Below are positions 37,402 through 45,275 of a stretch of 64,000 nt of DNA, one piece after another. The notes beneath the pieces are model-generated. The model was not told the origin of the DNA. It saw only the letters and a list, made by a program, of their open reading frames with translations, and did no database searches. The stretch's first letter is position 1, and the number at the start of each line of letters is the position of its first letter. The DNA comes from Abyssisolibacter fermentans (GTDB lineage Bacteria > Bacillota > Clostridia > Tissierellales > MCWD3), in NCBI RefSeq assembly GCF_001559865.1, contig NZ_LOHE01000002.1, forward strand, positions 1 through 64,000, in the 5' to 3' direction. A program made the translations under genes and the position numbers.

Positions 37402-38364
37402 ATGAAAATATTAGCACCAGTAAGTAATGTTGAATCAGCCAGATTATTTATAAAATCTGGAGCTGAAGAAGTTTATTTAGGAGCAGATGATGAGTTGTTT
37501 TCTCAAATGTCGATGACAGGAAGAGGTAAATCAGCTTATGATGGAAGGCAGATATTATGCAGTTTTAAAGAGTTGAAAGAAATTGTGAAAGTTTGTAAAG
37601 AGAGCAACACTACTGTCAATTTTTTATGCAATTTTCCTTTTATTAATGATGAAATATTTAAAGGAAAGAAATTCATTGACCATGCAGTAAATTATATCGA
37701 ACGAGGAATAGATGCAGGAGTAGATGCAATAGTAGTTGGTGATATTGGGTTATTAAATTATTTAAAAGAGAGAGAATATAATATAGAAGTACATGCAAGT
37801 GTTTTTTTGAAAACGCTAAATGTTTATCAGGTTGAATTTTTTAAGAAACTTAATGTAAAACGTATTGTAACTTCTTATCATATTACGATTGATGATATTA
37901 GAGCTATTAAAGAAAAGACCAATATTGATATTGAAACGATTGGATATTTAGGATGTTCTTTTTATAATGGTATGTGTAGTTTTAAACACGATATTGGAGA
38001 AAGGTATGATGCAGATTTTATCCCAGGAGTTACTTGTAAAAATACATATCGTGTTAAAAAGAATGGAATAGAAATGAATGATAATATCCTTGATGTTGAA
38101 AGCGGTTGTAGTATATGTTCCTTGAAAAAATTAGAAGAAGCAGGGGTTGATTCACTAAAAATTGTTGGGAGAGATAGAAATCCAGAATATATAGCTAAAG
38201 TTATATCATTATACAAAGAATCACTAGAAAAACTAAGGAATGAAGTTGAGCCAAAAACTTTGCAGGAAAATCTTCCATATTGGTGGAAAAGACAGTGGTG
38301 CAGAGCTAATAAGTGTAAATTTATTGATAGAAATAGTGATTTAAAGTATATGATTGGGAGGTAA
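37402..38364 (+). CDS. U32-family iron-sulfur protein, UbiU-like (2)
   Basis: The 320-residue U32 protein is paralogous to the one at 32008. Its cysteines are C185, C192 (seven apart), C212 and C236 or C239 (SGCSICS), the UbiU-type 4Fe-4S set. AEEVYLGADDELFSQM and DAIVVGDIGLL are typical family strands. The C-terminus ends with KRQWCRANKCKF. It is probably the catalytic half of a second UbiU/UbiV-like complex with the next gene, which it precedes by 2 bases. An O2-independent hydroxylation is the family-based expectation; peptidase activity is less likely. Confidence 0.78.
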   Translation: MKILAPVSNVESARLFIKSGAEEVYLGADDELFSQMSMTGRGKSAYDGRQILCSFKELKEIVKVCKESNTTVNFLCNFPFINDEIFKGKKFIDHAVNYIERGIDAGVDAIVVGDIGLLNYLKEREYNIEVHASVFLKTLNVYQVEFFKKLNVKRIVTSYHITIDDIRAIKEKTNIDIETIGYLGCSFYNGMCSFKHDIGERYDADFIPGVTCKNTYRVKKNGIEMNDNILDVESGCSICSLKKLEEAGVDSLKIVGRDRNPEYIAKVISLYKESLEKLRNEVEPKTLQENLPYWWKRQWCRANKCKFIDRNSDLKYMIGR

Positions 38365-38366
38365 AG

Positions 38367-39167
38367 ATGGAAGTTTTTAATTTGGTACAAGGTATTCAAA
38401 TTGAATCTTGCAATAATATAGTTTTAGGACATGAAACTTGTGCTAATGCTTTTATAAGTAGTATGGGAACTTTTAATTTTGATAAATTTGAACAAAAGAA
38501 TATTAGAATTGTGACACCTATGGTTCCACAAAAACTTATAGATAAAATTTTTAATATAATTAACGAAATAGCAGCTAAAAAAAAGATAAAAGTAGTATTT
38601 AATGATGTAGGGTTACTTTATATGTGCAAGAACTTAATTGACAATAATAAAATTAATCCAGTAATAGGACGTATTTTAACACATTCATTTTTTGATTGTC
38701 CTTGGAGTTCCAAGATATTAGAATGTGAAAACAATGATGTAAAATCTGCTTTTAATCAATATTTTTGTCTTGATCATAGTAAAAAGAAATTATTTGAAGA
38801 ATATAATGTAAAAGAATTTGAGTTAAACTATCACAAAGGTGATGCAGCATATAATTTAAAAAAGAATGGATTCAAAGTGACTACATATAATTTTAATAAA
38901 TTGCTGTCAGTTGGAAGAATCTGTTTTGCTGCAAGGTTTTTTCAGTTATATTATCCTAATTGCTACAATGAAAATATATGTAAAAGAAAAGTACACTTAG
39001 ATGTTGTAAAAAAATGGGGTAAAAATCGAATTATTAATGATGAAATATCAAGTTTAGATAAAGCTTATTTTAAAAATAATTATCTGATTGGCAATGCTGT
39101 TTATGAAGAAATTAATATTGGGCAAAATACAGATGTTGATTTGTATGACAATGTAATTTTAAAATAG
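38367..39167 (+). CDS. UbiV-like U32 partner protein (2)
   Basis: The 266-residue protein has VFNDVGLLYM near residue 77 and cysteines C25, C186, C199 and C205 (first gap 13 as in UbiV, second 6 instead of 4). It is a paralogue of the protein at 36317. It starts 2 bases after the UbiU-like gene, the same order as ubiU-ubiV. Extra cysteines (C111, C120, C134) might hold something else. GGGAGG precedes ATG 38367. Confidence 0.7.
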   Translation: MEVFNLVQGIQIESCNNIVLGHETCANAFISSMGTFNFDKFEQKNIRIVTPMVPQKLIDKIFNIINEIAAKKKIKVVFNDVGLLYMCKNLIDNNKINPVIGRILTHSFFDCPWSSKILECENNDVKSAFNQYFCLDHSKKKLFEEYNVKEFELNYHKGDAAYNLKKNGFKVTTYNFNKLLSVGRICFAARFFQLYYPNCYNENICKRKVHLDVVKKWGKNRIINDEISSLDKAYFKNNYLIGNAVYEEINIGQNTDVDLYDNVILK

Positions 39168-39183
39168 GAGGTAATTTATAACA

Positions 39184-39399
39184 ATGGAAAAGTACATTCT
39201 TTATATATTATTAGGAGCGCTAATTCTATTTTCAATAATTATTATAGTAAAACCAACAGTTTTTATTACATTTTATAATACTGTATTAGGATTATTTGGT
39301 TTGCAAACAAAAAGTATTGATGGATCTTATAAAAAAATAAGAATATTAGGAAGTGTATTATTGATATTTTATGCTATTATTTTAAAATATCTGGTTTAG
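39184..39399 (+). CDS. Small two-helix membrane protein
   Basis: The 71-residue protein has two hydrophobic segments (ILYILLGALILFSIIIIV and ILGSVLLIFYAIIL) joined by a polar loop (GLQTKSIDGSYKK). GGAGG precedes ATG 39184. No family is recognised. It may anchor the ketosynthase complex or give immunity; neither is supported beyond position. Confidence 0.6.
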   Translation: MEKYILYILLGALILFSIIIIVKPTVFITFYNTVLGLFGLQTKSIDGSYKKIRILGSVLLIFYAIILKYLV

Positions 39400-39410
39400 C
39401 ATGAGGAGTG

Positions 39411-40532
39411 ATGAATATATATTGTCAAAGCTATGGTTTAATTACACCATTTGGTAATGGAGTTAATAAACTTTGGGATGCAATAAAGTATTCTAAAACT
39501 ATAAAAAATACAAACGAATATGGGAAATTATTTATTAGAGATAATAAATCAGTAACTGAAGTAATAAATCTATTGTGTGAGGATTCTATTAGAGAGACAC
39601 TTAGACGAATAGATATTTCAGAAAAATCTATTGCAAATAATAAGAGAGTTGGTCTAATAGTAGCTTCAAGTCTTGGAGCAGTAGATTTAGGCTATTCGAG
39701 TGAGAACAAAAAAATAGATGATAGATTAAAAAATTATGGAAGAATTAATAGTATTACTGCTAATTTAGTAGCAAAATTTAAAATAAGCGGGTATAGTACT
39801 ACAGTTACAAATACATGTGTTTCAGGCGCATCAGCATTATTAATAGTAGAGCAGTTATTAAAAAATGATATTTTAGATCAGTGTTTTATAGTTGGATTTG
39901 ATTATATAAGTGGGTTTATATCTGATGGACTAGAATGTTTAAAAATATTAAATAAAGGTAAAACAATGAATTATTTTTCTGATAATAAACAAGGAATATT
40001 ATTAGGAGAAGGAGTGGGTACTTTATTAATTGGTAAAAATTATTTACCTGATTCAAATTTTAGAATAAAAAGTTCAGTAATTACAAATGACAGCTATGAT
40101 ATTTTAAAACCATGTAAATCAGGACAAGGGTTAAAACTGGCTATAAAAAAAGCTATAAAAAAATCAAAATACAAATGGTCAGATTTAGACATCATATGTT
40201 TTTGCAGTAATGGAACAAAAATAATAGATGAGGTTAATGATAAATTATTAAACTATATATTTGATTGCTATAATGTACAGGCTAAAGTTACTTCAATAAA
40301 GCATTTAATTGGACATACATTAGGAGCTTCAAATATTATAGAATTAATTGCATTATTTTTAATGATGGAAAATCATTATGTTCCTACTATCACTGCAAAT
40401 ATCACTAATACAAAGATTAGTAAAGATATTTATTCCAATAAATTTGCAAATTCTCGTTTTGAAAAAGCTATGTTATTTTCCTCTGGTTTTACAGGAGTAA
40501 ATTGTTGTATTGTTTTGGAGGGTATAAATTGA
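39411..40532 (+). CDS. Beta-ketoacyl synthase with altered active site
   Basis: The 373-residue KAS I/II-type condensing enzyme has its nucleophile at C136 in TVTNTCVSGASA. The second catalytic region keeps K297 and H302 (SIKHLIGHTLGAS). The first catalytic His, normally in HGT, is Asn267 (CSNGT), so this His-His triad is Cys-Asn-His. It may still condense, or only decarboxylate or transfer. GAGGAG precedes ATG 39411; a GTG just upstream is also possible. The TTG start of the next gene overlaps this stop, so the pair is probably a complex. It would act with the ACP at 30837. Confidence 0.83.
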   Translation: MNIYCQSYGLITPFGNGVNKLWDAIKYSKTIKNTNEYGKLFIRDNKSVTEVINLLCEDSIRETLRRIDISEKSIANNKRVGLIVASSLGAVDLGYSSENKKIDDRLKNYGRINSITANLVAKFKISGYSTTVTNTCVSGASALLIVEQLLKNDILDQCFIVGFDYISGFISDGLECLKILNKGKTMNYFSDNKQGILLGEGVGTLLIGKNYLPDSNFRIKSSVITNDSYDILKPCKSGQGLKLAIKKAIKKSKYKWSDLDIICFCSNGTKIIDEVNDKLLNYIFDCYNVQAKVTSIKHLIGHTLGASNIIELIALFLMMENHYVPTITANITNTKISKDIYSNKFANSRFEKAMLFSSGFTGVNCCIVLEGIN

Positions 40533-41053
40533 GTAGGATATTAGCATCTAAGTCTTTAACTGTTAATTGCAAAAGTAAAGACTATAGAGAATTAAATGAT
40601 TATAGATATATAAAAAATGAAAAATTGATATATCAAAACAATTTAGTATTGGAAGCAATAATAGTCGTTCAAAATTTATTATCAAAAATAAAATTTGAAG
40701 AAAAAGAACTTGAAAATACAGGAGTTTTAGTAAATGTAGATAATGTAATGGAAGTTTTTCAAGATGAGTTTGTTGAGAATATCTATAAAAGAGGTATTAA
40801 ATCACCAATGAAGTTTATGAATACCGCTCAAAATTTGATATCAGGGATAATAGCTATAACTTTTGGTATTGAAGGGTTTAATTGTAGCATATCTGATACT
40901 AACCCTAAAAATGGAGAAATAATTGCTGAATCTCTAATAGCAAATAAAGAATGTAAATATGTAATCTTATTAAATATGAGTTTACAAAATAATTTAAATG
41001 CCATATTCAAAAAAAAGACAGTCAATATATGTGGTCAAGTATATGGGTATTAA
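40529..41053 (+). CDS. Half-ketosynthase, chain-length-factor-like
   Basis: The 174-residue protein resembles only the N-terminal half of a ketosynthase (GVLVNVDNVMEVFQDEF, then KSPMKFMNTAQNLISG and AITFGIEGFNCSISD). The active-site Cys motif (TACxSG) is missing and the C-terminal His-containing half is absent. Partner proteins of this sort occur as short chain-length factors next to ketosynthases, for example in aryl polyene loci. The start is TTG 40529 overlapping the preceding TGA, with GGAGGG 5 bases upstream, so coupled expression is likely. Confidence 0.7.
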   Translation: MSRILASKSLTVNCKSKDYRELNDYRYIKNEKLIYQNNLVLEAIIVVQNLLSKIKFEEKELENTGVLVNVDNVMEVFQDEFVENIYKRGIKSPMKFMNTAQNLISGIIAITFGIEGFNCSISDTNPKNGEIIAESLIANKECKYVILLNMSLQNNLNAIFKKKTVNICGQVYGY

Positions 41054-41066
41054 ATGGAGGTATGAA

Positions 41067-42779
41067 ATGAAATATAAAAATTCAGATTTAAAAAAAATAT
41101 CATGTATTTTAAAACTTATGCTTCCACTAAAAAAGTATGCAATTTTGGCTGCAATTGCTACTTTGCTAATCATTTTATTATCTATGGTAGTACCGTATTT
41201 TAATATGATATTAGTTGATGAAGTTATATTAAATAAGAATATTTTAATGTATAAGAATGTAATGATACTATGGATTCTTTTAATTCTTATAAAACCTTCA
41301 ATAGAGATAATTAAAAATAGAAATCTGGCGTTATTTGATATTCATTTTGACAGACAAATAAGGAAAAAGATGATGGATAAAATAATGTATCTACCTTTAT
41401 CCTACTTTGATAAAGAACAAAAAGGATATATTCAAGCCCGAATGAATGGTGATATAGCAGCACTTTATTCAATTGGTGCTGGCGCTGTTATAAAAATATT
41501 TAGTGACATAACAAAATTAATAGTGGGATTAATAATGCTGTTTAAAATCAATAGTTTTTTAACTCTTATAACATTATTGTTAATTCCATTGGTTATTATT
41601 AATAACAGGATTTTTTTTAAAAAAATAAAAAAGATGAGATCTATTATTCAGGAACATTTAGCAAATATTAGAGGATTTACTGTTGAAAACTTAATGTCAA
41701 TTGAAATAATAAAATTTTTCAACTTTGAAAGTTTAAGAATGAATCAATTTGATCAATTGTATGATGAAAACGTGAAGCTAAATAAAAAAAATGCATATTT
41801 AAATATTAAGATAAATTTTATAAAACAATTAATATCTAGTATCATTCCTTTTGCTATTTGGGCTGTTGGAGCATGGATGGCTATCAAAGGAGAAATGACA
41901 TTGGGTGAAATTACTGCTTTTGTAGGATACATGGGGTTAGTTTATGGACCAGCTATTAGTATATTTAGTTTGAAGTTGAACTTACAAGGTGCTGTAGTTG
42001 CATGGGAAAGGATTAATGAAATACTAAAAATAGAAGATGAAAAATCTGATAATGAGAATAGATTAATTCCTACTATAGAAAATGGTGATATAGAGTATAA
42101 AAATGTCAGTTTTAAATATTCGGATCAAAGTGATTATATAATTAAAAATTTAAATCTAGCAATAAATAAAGGTGAAAAAGTAACTATTATTGGTGCTAAT
42201 GGTTCAGGTAAATCAACTATGCTTAAATTATTGTTGGGTCTTTATAATCATTATGAAGGTAGTATAACCATTGATGATCAAGAGATTAATCAATGTAATG
42301 TCTTTGAAATAAGGAATCAAATTGCTTATATGAGCCAGGATATTATGCTATTTAGGGGAAGTATATTGGATAATATTAGATGTTTTAATGCTAAAATAAC
42401 TTGTGAAGAAGTAAAGCAGTTAATCAAAAGTTTAAATTTAGAAGATATATTTCAGGAATATGGTTTTACATTAGATAAGATGGTAAATGAACAAGGAAAA
42501 AATCTTTCTGGAGGACAAAGACAATTAATTAGTTTTTTAAGGGTAATGATAAAAAAACATTGTAAGATAATAATTTTAGATGAGGGTACATCCGCTTTTG
42601 ATTCTAAAATTGAAGAACTTATATATGATAGAATGCAGTTTTTGTGTAAGGATAAGACAATAATAAATATTTCTCATAAGAAAACATTTATTGATAGTAG
42701 CAGTAGAATACTAGTTCTTAAAGATGGTAAATTATCTAAAAAGGATTATAGCACTGTATTAACTGAAAGTAGTATTTGA
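41067..42779 (+). CDS. ABCB-type exporter, fused permease and ATPase
   Basis: The 570-residue protein has six N-terminal membrane helices (residues ~20-300) and a C-terminal ATPase with Walker A GANGSGKST, signature NLSGGQRQL and Walker B IIILDEGTSAFD. It has no N-terminal C39 peptidase domain, so it does not cut the leader itself; the CPBP protease or another enzyme would be needed. It likely exports the product. ATG 41067 with GGAGG upstream is preferred to an upstream ATG overlapping the half-ketosynthase gene. Confidence 0.9.
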   Translation: MKYKNSDLKKISCILKLMLPLKKYAILAAIATLLIILLSMVVPYFNMILVDEVILNKNILMYKNVMILWILLILIKPSIEIIKNRNLALFDIHFDRQIRKKMMDKIMYLPLSYFDKEQKGYIQARMNGDIAALYSIGAGAVIKIFSDITKLIVGLIMLFKINSFLTLITLLLIPLVIINNRIFFKKIKKMRSIIQEHLANIRGFTVENLMSIEIIKFFNFESLRMNQFDQLYDENVKLNKKNAYLNIKINFIKQLISSIIPFAIWAVGAWMAIKGEMTLGEITAFVGYMGLVYGPAISIFSLKLNLQGAVVAWERINEILKIEDEKSDNENRLIPTIENGDIEYKNVSFKYSDQSDYIIKNLNLAINKGEKVTIIGANGSGKSTMLKLLLGLYNHYEGSITIDDQEINQCNVFEIRNQIAYMSQDIMLFRGSILDNIRCFNAKITCEEVKQLIKSLNLEDIFQEYGFTLDKMVNEQGKNLSGGQRQLISFLRVMIKKHCKIIILDEGTSAFDSKIEELIYDRMQFLCKDKTIINISHKKTFIDSSSRILVLKDGKLSKKDYSTVLTESSI

Positions 42780-42788
42780 AATGTTTGT

Positions 42789-43026
42789 CGATAAGTGACT
42801 TTGCAAATAGTTTGTATAAAAATATTGTAGGGGGGTAAAAACATGTATAACGAACCTGATGTAATAGTAAAAGAAACTTGCTAGTTATTATGAAGATGTA
42901 ATGTGTTACTTATAATAAAAGTTATTAAATAAAGGACTAAACTGAGGAGAATTTATAACCTCTAGTTAAGAAAAGCAAATTGTGCAAAATAATTAATAAT
43001 ACAAACTATTGTAGAATCACTTATCG
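42789..43026. repeat. Imperfect long inverted repeat enclosing a 13-codon ORF
   Basis: Arms at 42789-42816 and 43000-43026 share CGATAAGTGA and AATAGTTTGTA exactly, with a divergent 6-7 base middle (one indel). They enclose ~180 bases holding the small ORF at 42843. It may be a MITE-like insertion or a large hairpin around the ORF. Confidence 0.6.
42843..42884 (+). CDS. Tiny ORF of 13 residues ending in Cys, possible second precursor or remnant
   Basis: It has an AGGGGGG-type ribosome-binding site and ATG 42843, and encodes MYNEPDVIVKETC then TAG. The N-terminus has the YxxPxxxV pattern seen in several short RiPP-like precursors. A shift of one base just after VK would read on as KLASYYEDVMCYL, giving a 23-residue peptide with one Cys near the C-terminus. 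So it is either a 13-mer, a frameshifted pseudogene or a sequencing error. It lies between the exporter and the GNAT genes, inside the long inverted repeat. Confidence 0.4.
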   Translation: MYNEPDVIVKETC

Positions 43027-43078
43027 TCTTTTATAATCTTTATTATATAAATAATAAAGTATACAAGAGGAGTATAAT

Positions 43079-43576
43079 ATGGATGAAAAAAATAAAATGT
43101 TGTACAAATTAGAGAAAGTTAACTTAGAGAATTTTGGAGAGGTAGAGAAATTATTTGATGATAAATTTTTTTTCCAAACATCATATCCAAGTATAGTACC
43201 TATTCAAGTATTAGAATTTTTTCTAATGAAATCAGTTGAAAGTTATATTTTAAGATATGGAGATAAAGTTATTGGACTAACATATTATAAAGTTGTTAAT
43301 GATGTGAAAATTCAGTTTAAATTCATGACAATTGATAGTATTGATTTAGAAATAAAAAAGAATTTTTTTAATATATCAATAGAGTTTTTTAAAGAGAAAT
43401 GTGAATTTTTAAAAAGGTTAGAAACAACTGTATTTGAATTTTCTAATAAAGAGATTGAATTTTATAATCAAATTGGATTGAAAAAAACTTTTGTAAGAAT
43501 GAATGAAATATTATATAACCAAAAGCTATACAAAACTATTAAATATATGATAGATTTACCAGTATGTAAGGGGTGA
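43079..43576 (+). CDS. GNAT-like protein (1)
   Basis: The 165-residue protein has the alternating strand/helix layout of GNAT acyltransferases (YILRYGDKVIGLTYYKVVND as the central strands), but the acyl-CoA P-loop (Q/RxxGxG/A) is not clear. It is a divergent member of a tandem family of four. GAGGAG precedes ATG 43079. GNATs can acylate amines, and in a RiPP context might load a fatty acyl chain from the ACP onto a leader-free peptide (inference). Confidence 0.5.
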   Translation: MDEKNKMLYKLEKVNLENFGEVEKLFDDKFFFQTSYPSIVPIQVLEFFLMKSVESYILRYGDKVIGLTYYKVVNDVKIQFKFMTIDSIDLEIKKNFFNISIEFFKEKCEFLKRLETTVFEFSNKEIEFYNQIGLKKTFVRMNEILYNQKLYKTIKYMIDLPVCKG

Positions 43577-43580
43577 ATAG

Positions 43581-44075
43581 ATGGGGAAATTAAGTATTAG
43601 GAGATATCAACATATACACAACTTGTTAGTTAATGAAGCGTTTAAACAAATAGAAGTTATAAAATTTAAAAATGTAAAAAATTTTTTAAAAGCTGATAGT
43701 GAAATTGAATTACAGCAACTCCCAAAATTATTGAATCAAACATTATTACCGATTAGTCTGTATGATGATGATTTATGTGCAGGTATATGCTGTCTACATG
43801 ACATTGATTGGGAAAATAGGAATACTAAGGTCAAATTTATTTTTGATGAAAAATATAATGATTTAAGTAAAAAAAATTATATCAATGAGTACATAAAGTT
43901 GATTTGTAACTTTATTACAAGTCATTTTTACATAATAAAAATAGATGGAGTAGTAATAGATAATAATGAAATTATAGACAAAATAATAGATGATAACTTT
44001 TTCGTTCAAAACCATATAAAAGGAAATGGTGTTATATATGTTACGAGGTTTTTGAAAAAAAGTGAAAGTATTTAG
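43581..44075 (+). CDS. GNAT-like protein (2)
   Basis: The 164-residue divergent GNAT-like protein has CCLHDIDWENRNTKVKFIF as central strands, equivalent to SVMNVNWVQGNAEFSIVL in the protein at 44613. The acetyl-CoA loop is degenerate, so catalysis is uncertain. It starts 4 bases after the previous gene, with AAGGGGTGA as ribosome-binding site. It may be an inactive or structural partner of the other members. Confidence 0.5.
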   Translation: MGKLSIRRYQHIHNLLVNEAFKQIEVIKFKNVKNFLKADSEIELQQLPKLLNQTLLPISLYDDDLCAGICCLHDIDWENRNTKVKFIFDEKYNDLSKKNYINEYIKLICNFITSHFYIIKIDGVVIDNNEIIDKIIDDNFFVQNHIKGNGVIYVTRFLKKSESI

Positions 44076-44143
44076 ATAATTTGATAATGAAAGAAAGTTA
44101 TTCATTATTTTATTTATGGCAAAAAAAGAGGTGAATAAACGAA

Positions 44144-44620
44144 ATGTGGGATTTTGATAAAGTTACTGAAAAAGAGCTAAGAGAAATTGTCAATTATTTT
44201 GATGAAGAAAAATTGTTTTACAAAACTAAGCGACCAGCAACTCTGAGAACTCTTGAAATAAAAAAATTATTAACAGGTACTGTAGGAATATTTGAAGATG
44301 GTAAAATAGTAGGTTTGGTTTCAGATAAATTAAGCGATCTTGACAGTAAAACTTTAGATGTTAATTTGAGTATAGTTGAGGATACAGATTATAAAAACAA
44401 TGCAGAGAGGGTATTTGATTACTTAGTTAGCCGCGCAGAGGATAGACAATGTAAATATATAAAAATAACGATTTTTAGTTTTGATGAAAATACGAAAAAA
44501 TTCCTTGAATTAATGAATTTCAAAAAAAATGCTACATTATATGGTTCTGTATACAAAGCGGGTAAATATCATAGCAAAGAAATATACATATATTGTTTAG
44601 GAGATAAAAAATATGATTAA
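44144..44620 (+). CDS. GNAT-like protein (3)
   Basis: The 158-residue protein has the GNAT layout with VGIFEDGKIVGLVSDKL strands and a C-terminal LMNFKKNATLYGSVYK segment. A catalytic loop is not clear. AAAGAGGTGA precedes ATG 44144. Its 3' end overlaps the next gene by 8 bases, so the two are translated together. Confidence 0.5.
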   Translation: MWDFDKVTEKELREIVNYFDEEKLFYKTKRPATLRTLEIKKLLTGTVGIFEDGKIVGLVSDKLSDLDSKTLDVNLSIVEDTDYKNNAERVFDYLVSRAEDRQCKYIKITIFSFDENTKKFLELMNFKKNATLYGSVYKAGKYHSKEIYIYCLGDKKYD

Positions 44621-45122
44621 TTATAGAGGATGTACTTTGAAAAATATGAGAGTTGAAGATGTTGATAAAGTAGCTGAGTTATTAATGAAAGATTATGCTA
44701 AAGTAATGTTTTCAAATGAATTAATGAAATATCATAAATTTGAAGAAATTAAATCATTTCTAATAGATAGACTTAATCAGAGTAATAATAATTTATATTT
44801 TATAGGTTATTCTAGAAATAATAATATGATGGGTTATGCTTCAGTAATGAATGTTAATTGGGTTCAGGGTAATGCAGAGTTTAGTATTGTATTAAATGAT
44901 AAATACAGAAATACAGGTAGTGGACAGATATTAGGGAAAATGGTTTTGGATATGTGTTTCAATGAATTAAATTTAATTAAAGTCAGTATATTAATTAAAG
45001 AGGAAAATATTAATCTATTAAGTAAGATAAATAATAAATTAAAACTACAAAAAGTTGAGAATATATCAAAAGATAATGTTGTTGAAACATATTATTTTGA
45101 TGAAATATATAGATGTAATTAG
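44613..45122 (+). CDS. GNAT-family N-acyltransferase (4)
   Basis: The 169-residue protein is the clearest GNAT of the four: RVEDVDKVAELLMKDYAKV at the start, AEFSIVLNDKYRNTGSGQIL (the acyl-CoA P-loop, RNTGSG) near residue 95, and a C-terminal strand. It transfers an acyl group to an amine of unknown identity. By analogy with GNAT-lipidated RiPPs (selidamides, goadvionins) the donor may be the ACP-bound chain, but this is inference. GGAGATA precedes ATG 44613. Confidence 0.72.
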   Translation: MINYRGCTLKNMRVEDVDKVAELLMKDYAKVMFSNELMKYHKFEEIKSFLIDRLNQSNNNLYFIGYSRNNNMMGYASVMNVNWVQGNAEFSIVLNDKYRNTGSGQILGKMVLDMCFNELNLIKVSILIKEENINLLSKINNKLKLQKVENISKDNVVETYYFDEIYRCN

Positions 45123-45275
45123 GTATTTAATTAAGACGCATATTATAATATGGTCATAGTAATGCTAATTAATTAAATTTGAATTTTTAATTTGTTTCAT
45201 ATTAAGATGTGTTGTTTTCATAATATATTTATATGAATTTAAACATAGTTATTTTAGTATTAATATACTTGTAAA

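Noticed and set aside
32008-38364. U32 genes as collagenase-like peptidases
   Set aside because: The four-cysteine UbiU pattern and the UbiV-like partners fit iron-sulfur hydroxylases better, as in characterised members.
41067-42779. Peptidase-containing (C39) exporter
   Set aside because: The protein starts directly with membrane helices; no N-terminal Cys/His protease domain is present.
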